Source of the DNA: Phytophthora quininea
Taxonomy: Eukaryota; Oomycota; Peronosporomycetes; Peronosporales; Peronosporaceae
Length of the DNA stretch: 64,000 bases
Assembly: GCA_011947345.1 (NCBI GenBank)
Contig: JAAVTG010000216.1
Coordinates: 39,734-103,733, forward strand
Reading direction: 5' to 3'
Under the pieces are notes generated by a model, which saw only the letters and a list, made by a program, of their open reading frames with translations, was not told the DNA's origin and ran no database searches. A program made the translations under genes and the position numbers. This document shows, piece after piece, positions 59,342-64,000 of the stretch. Positions within the stretch are counted from its first letter, which is position 1, and each line of letters opens with the position of its first letter.

Positions 59342-62300
59342 ATGGAGCGACAGGTGCTGGAGCGGCAACTGGCCCACTCACGGGCCACGCTCAAAACCCA
59401 GTCGGACAGTCGTCGCACCAGCGTCAGCAGCTCGTGCAGCAGCGATCTGGAGCGACTCCACGAGGAGCTGCAGCTCGAGATCCAGCCGGAGAAGCTGCTG
59501 CGTCAGTGCACGCTCAGCGTACCGCCCAGTGGCGACTCGATCAAGCGCAGCGGGCTGCTGACGCCTCCCCAACCGCTCTAGAGGACGTGCTGCACCGCTG
59601 GGAGAAGAACCAGGTCAAGTGGCGCAGCTTCGCGTCCTCCGATAGCAGAGCAAGCTTTCAAGGGACAGGAGACGCCGTGGATGCAGCCACGACGCTGGAA
59701 AATGGGGAAGAACTATTCGGAGAACTCCCAAGAGTGGAGATGTTCGACGCGACCTTTAGAGAAGGATTTTTAGGCTTGGAGTTCGCAGTGGACGAGATGA
59801 AGAGCAAAGTCGTTGTTAAGACCGTCCTCAATGATGCAGGCGCCAATGCAGTGACCCAAATCCCTCCAGAGGTGGGGATTACCAGAGGACTAACGGTGGA
59901 AGCGATCAATGGTAAAGATGTGAACAATACAACGCCGGCAGATATCCTCGACACGCTGCAGTTCAGTAGAAGACCCATGACCGTCAAGTTCTCGCACGCG
60001 AAAAAGTGCGAGGTCGTGTGCAAGTTGTGCGAGACCAAGGTGGATGCCAGTCGGCTGGACGAACACACGAATCACTGTGTGCTGTCCAAGCGCGTGGAAC
60101 TGGAGGCGGATGTGATCAACACGTCGCTACTAAAGCTCATTACTTCAATTACTGCAAATTTGGAGTCCCAGGCCATGAGACCAAGACTGAACAAGGAGGA
60201 GATGCACATTTACCACGCACTGCGTGTGGTGGCGATCCAGGCTTCCAGTTGTGACATCTCCAGCGTGGAATCCTTCGCGCTGTGCTCTCGTCTCGTAAAG
60301 ATTATTGATCGCATACGCGAACAGGGGGTGGAGACGTTGAACTTTGCGGTCGAGCGCGGAACCAAATACTGCTCCAAGCTGCGCAATTTGATCCACGCCA
60401 AGATGAGCAAGATGCGGGCTTCGCACAAGGTCCTTCTTCAACAGAATCCGAGCGACGGGTCGCGTTCGCCATTAAAGCGTGCGAGATCTCTTGAGGACTT
60501 GGAAAATAGCAGTGTGCCTAAGGTTTCCAGGCGACGCAGCAAAGTGAAGACGGTGTCTTATCGCGCTGCCATTCATGACTTCCAGATTATTAAACCGATC
60601 TCGAAGGGTGCCTTCGGTAAAGTGTATCTAGCCAGAAAGAAGACAACCGGCGACCAGTACGCGATCAAAGTGCTCGCTAAAGAGCACCTTCTTCGCAAGA
60701 AGCAGGTACGGTGTGGCGTGCTCTTGTCTGCCATCCCCGACATGTTATCATTTACACTTATTGTGATGCCTGCAGATGCAACAGATAGCAACAGAGAGAA
60801 ACGTTTTGGCCAACGTGGTGAGCCCCTTTGTTGTGAAGCTATTCTGGACGTTCCAAACAAAGTACGTGCTGACATTGATTCCTTGCGAAGCCACTCTTGA
60901 CTGATATAGTACTCAATTCTTGTATGGATAGGTCCAATCTGTTCTTAGTCATGGAGTATCTTCCTGGTGGTGACTTCATGTCGCTTTTGGAGTGCGTCGT
61001 GCAGTTGGAAGAACAGGTACACCTTGCTTGGTGCCAATCTTCCTTCTTTTTTAGCGATATGCTCACTGTTCGTGTTGCTAATTTACGAAGGAAGCATGCA
61101 TCTACATCGCGGAGATCGCAATCGCGCTAAATCATCTTCACAACAAGGGATGTGTCCACAGGTACGTCAGAACTGTGTCAATGTGGCCTCATCGTTATAA
61201 TAGGCAGTGTTTTTACTGGCTTGTGATTGCCATAGAGATCTAAAACCCGACAATATTTTGCTTTCCTCAACGGGGCACGTCAAGGTGCGTTCACTGTGCA
61301 ATATTCTCGGTACCGGTGTTCTGATGAGTTATTGTTTGTATAGTTAACCGACTTCGGTTTGTCTGAGGAAGGGGTCGCGCTTGATGACGTTGACTATGAA
61401 TGTGGTGATGAAGCAATGACCCATGAACACGACTCAGAGGTGGAAATATCGACAGCGTTCTCTGGCGAAAAACACTCTCTGTCGAAGAAAAAGCCCAAGA
61501 CAAAAAAATCAGCTTTTCAGACGTTCGGCCGATGCGGAACGCCAGATTACCTGGCGCCAGAGATTGTCCTCGGCGTCTCTCACGGCCCTGCGGTGGACTT
61601 CTGGGCTCTTGGCATTATCCTGTACGAGATGTTGGTCGGTTTCCCGCCGTTCAATGACGACACTGTGGATGCGATCTTTGAAAACATTTTGGAGCGACAG
61701 ATCCTGTGGCCCGACGGCGAGAAGGGGTTATCTCTTGAGGCGATGGATTTGATCGACAAGCTTCTCGATCCAAACCCGACGACGCGCTTGGGTTTCGAGG
61801 GGATGAAGCTGCACCCGTTCTTCAAAGCTGTGAACTGGGACACGCTCTTGGAATCGAGTCCTCCGTTCGTGCCGACGTTGGAGGGGCCGAATGACACGAG
61901 CTACTTCAACAATCGCAACCTCACTGACATTTTCATCGACGACGACGAGTTCGACCTGGACTCGTGCAGTAGTCAAGTGGACGATTCGGGGGCTGAAGGC
62001 GATGTACTTTTCGAGATTCTTTCGAAGACGTTGAAGATCTTAATGAAACTAACGACAGCACTGTCAACAACGTCAGACACATCAACATGGACAATGCAGC
62101 AGATATCACGGTCTTCTCCGGAACACGCCACTCGCTGGATGCAACAACTATTTCTGCTGAGAAACAGTCGATCATCGAGCTGCCGCGGGAGGACAACAAT
62201 GTCCACCATCAGTTTCCCAGCGGGATGTACGGCAGCCCTGAAGACTCTCCCCTGGTGGACGCCTTCCGGTCGTTCAGCTTCACCAACATGGACGCATTGG

Positions 62301-62389
62301 CTGCTGCTTCCCAAGCAGAGGCGGATATGCTCGCGGACCCGGAGCAGCAAGCTGTCGAAGGAGCCTCAGGTGCATCAATTTTCATCTAA
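59342..62389 (+). CDS. AGC kinase of the IREH1/Rim15/MAST type with PDZ domain
   Basis: Exons 59342-60705, 60776-60861, 60932-61016, 61091-61161, 61236-61284, 61344-62389; introns 59-74 bp. N-terminus MERQVLERQLAHSRA; PDZ domain (FREGFLGLEFAV, ITRGLTVEAINGKDV); zinc finger CKLCETKVDASRLDEHTNHC as in IREH1/Rim15; kinase with GAFGKVYLA, YAIKVLAK, HRDLKPDNILL, LTDFGLSEEG, a long activation-loop insert, CGTPDYLAPEIVLG, and AGC tail. Frame breaks at 59567-59570 (C run one short) and near 61995; the latter switches to the frame ending GASGASIFI at 62389. Likely cell-cycle or nutrient signalling kinase by family. Confidence 0.88.
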
Positions 62390-62509
62390 TTTCATGTTTC
62401 AAAGGTTGAATGGACTTGTTGCTTGCAACGGAATCGCGGCAAGACCTTTGTCTGGCTGAGCCAAAACCTAAGGGATGTTTCATGTAGACTTCAGGCTATT
62501 AGCTGTCTA

Positions 62510-63400
62510 CTTCGGCAGCTGCTCAATCATCAGCGATTTCACTGTAAAGTTTTGCAAAACCGATGATACCGGTAGTGCGTTCAGCGTTCCTTCTCCATCG
62601 ACGACGGTGGGAAGGTACTGGAGGTTGCCGGCCATCACGGCGCCCCCATTTGAGTTCGTCAATTGGAGGTGATGTCAATTTTGGAAGCCAGCGACGCTGA
62701 CGTGAAACGCGCTAGGATGCATTTCTTCTCAAGCGTTTCGATGTGGATGCGAACAATCTTGTTGGCAACGACTTGTTGCTGCCGGTGAATCATGAGTAAT
62801 GCCTAGTGCGCACGTGCCAAGCAAGCGCGAAGACGGAATGAAGACAAGGTTGGTGCGATCACTGGAGGTGCTCCACCCTGCAGCGGAGTGACAAACGGAT
62901 GGTAAGTATAAGCGCCGGCATCCACACTGGTTTCCACGACTTCTACCAAACTGACGAAATTGACAACGGTTCATGACTCATGAGCCAGCGGTGCCTGTCG
63001 GGCAACGCCGAAAAGCCGTTGATATTATTCGCACCCGGGTGCAGCTGCATCTTCCACACGAACACGAACGCCGACAGGCTCTGAAGGGATGCTCGAGCGC
63101 TTGCTGACTGCGCTGCTCACGCCTTAGCCGTCCACGAACAACGCCAAGAAACGTCCCCGGCCTTTAGCGGCAAGCACGACCGTCCTCATCCCAGCGGCGC
63201 GTTGGCTGATCGATCAGTGTCTATCACCTCCACTCGAGGCTGCAGCTTTGGTCGAACGAGATTCGCCTCGCTGGCGTAAATGACAGCGAAAAGCCTGGTG
63301 ACCCCGCTGACGAACTCGCTCTGCGTCGTCCGTGTTGCACATACACGCCATGACTACATATCTTTCTACTATACAGCCATCACCGCCGAGGAAACGTCCA
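62510..63400 (-). pseudogene. Broken unknown gene
   Basis: Minus-strand protein-like pieces follow one another in changing frames: SGVTRLFAVIYASEANLV and PRVEVIDTDRSANAPLG, TVVLAAKGRGRFLALFVDG, FVFVWKMQLHPGANNINGF, VVETSVDAGAYTYHPFVTPL, an in-frame TAG, VVANKIVRIHIETLEKKCIL, and finally NGGAVMAGNLQYLPTVVDGE ending SLMIEQLPK and a stop near 62513. At least four frame changes plus a stop; more damage than the homopolymer pattern explains. Family not recognised. Confidence 0.4.
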
Positions 63401-63719
63401 AATGGCGGCAGCATGGGAAACACTTCGAACAACGGCAAGTGACCGGTCGGTGCGCGTGGAGGCCGCGTGGATCAACTGCAAGCGGTCTCCTGATCCCTCC
63501 GCAGCAAAGTATCTCCATTGCTGTAACCTCGGTGTCGTCCAAGCGTCTTAGTACACTTTTTCATCTCCTCGAAGTGATGATACATGCTCGCCATCGCGTT
63601 CGTCCAGCACCTGCCAAAGGCCGCGGATCGAAAGATAAACTACAAATAAAGATCGAAGAAAGCACTTCAAACGGCACGCCAAAAGTTGTAAAAAGCCGCT
63701 CACAACCGCATTTGCCACC

Positions 63720-64000
63720 ATGGAGCGGCAGCTCATGGAGCGCCACCTGGCGCAGGCGCGCGCCGCCGAGCTCAACGCGCAGTCGGACAGCCGCCGCACG
63801 AGCGTCACCAGCTCCTGCAGCACCGACCTGGAGCGCCTACACGAGCTGCTGGAGATCAAGCCCCAGAGGCTGCTGCGCCAGCCACGCTGAGCGTGCCGCC
63901 CGGCGGGGCATGAAGCGCAGCGGCCTGTTGGACGCCCCCACCAACGTGCTGGAGGACGTTCTGAGTCGCTGGGAGCAGAACCAGATCAAGTGGCGCCGCC
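63720..64000 (+). CDS. Second IREH1/MAST-like kinase, N-terminus only (runs off window)
   Basis: ATG 63720 in a good context (CCACCATGG) gives MERQLMERHLAQARAAELN, then SDSRRTSVTSSCSTDLERLHE, nearly the same as the start of the kinase at 59342. After two frame breaks (63874-63876 C run, 63905-63908 G run, each one base short) the copy continues RSGLLDAPTNVLEDVLSRWEQ up to the window end. A head-to-tail paralogue 4.4 kb downstream of the first. Confidence 0.82.

Overview
The window reads as a nuclear genome segment of an oomycete, most likely Phytophthora or a close relative. Evidence: GC-rich coding exons, very short GT-AG introns (about 58-85 bp) in housekeeping genes, Crinkler-like relict domains, Ty3/gypsy chromoviruses with a terminal chromodomain, a Ty1/copia element and a Helitron. 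Protein similarities were judged by eye from recalled family motifs; no search was run.

Layout. 1-4640: a minus-strand tandem array of five FSH-type serine hydrolases (A-E), with a Crinkler-like relict on the plus strand at 605-1094. 5036-11996: a membrane-protein gene split by a gypsy chromovirus (5456-11514). 12622-13016: a broken membrane-protein fragment. 13906-19024: a copia element with LTRs that I read as identical. 19480-19857: a LINE reverse-transcriptase scrap. 20045-32213: a housekeeping block with USP47-like deubiquitinase, a Crinkler-like relict, a zinc-finger/tail-anchored protein divergent from ribosomal protein uL1, a PX-like protein, a kinesin-4 and a divergent DSC3/TMUB-like ubiquitin-like membrane protein. 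33149-33811: a gene with two in-frame stops. 34302-46873: an autonomous-type Helitron (HUH Rep plus Pif1-like helicase), itself split by a second gypsy chromovirus (36483-43191) that carries a long antisense ORF. 46975-62389: a BED-finger/PTPS fusion, a Dbp2/DDX5 RNA helicase, a probable two-in-one inward-rectifier K+ channel, 3-isopropylmalate dehydrogenase, a MULE-derived gene, an HDHD2-like phosphatase and an IREH1/MAST-like kinase. 62510-63400: a badly broken unknown gene. 63720-64000: the start of a tandem copy of the kinase.

Caution on frame breaks. Many conserved genes (USP47, uL1, kinesin, leuB, Kir, kinase) and most transposon ORFs are broken by single-base shortfalls, most of them in homopolymer runs. 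The simplest reading is residual indel error in the assembly. I therefore call these genes probably intact and reserve pseudogene for cases with several different kinds of damage.

The observations I rate highest are: the concatenated Kir channel; the BED-PTPS fusion with an ExxHGH active site, pointing to folate rather than biopterin synthesis; the antisense ORF in the second gypsy element; the non-TG/CA copia LTRs with an apparent internal tRNA-Met primer site; and the gypsy element sitting in frame inside a membrane-protein gene.
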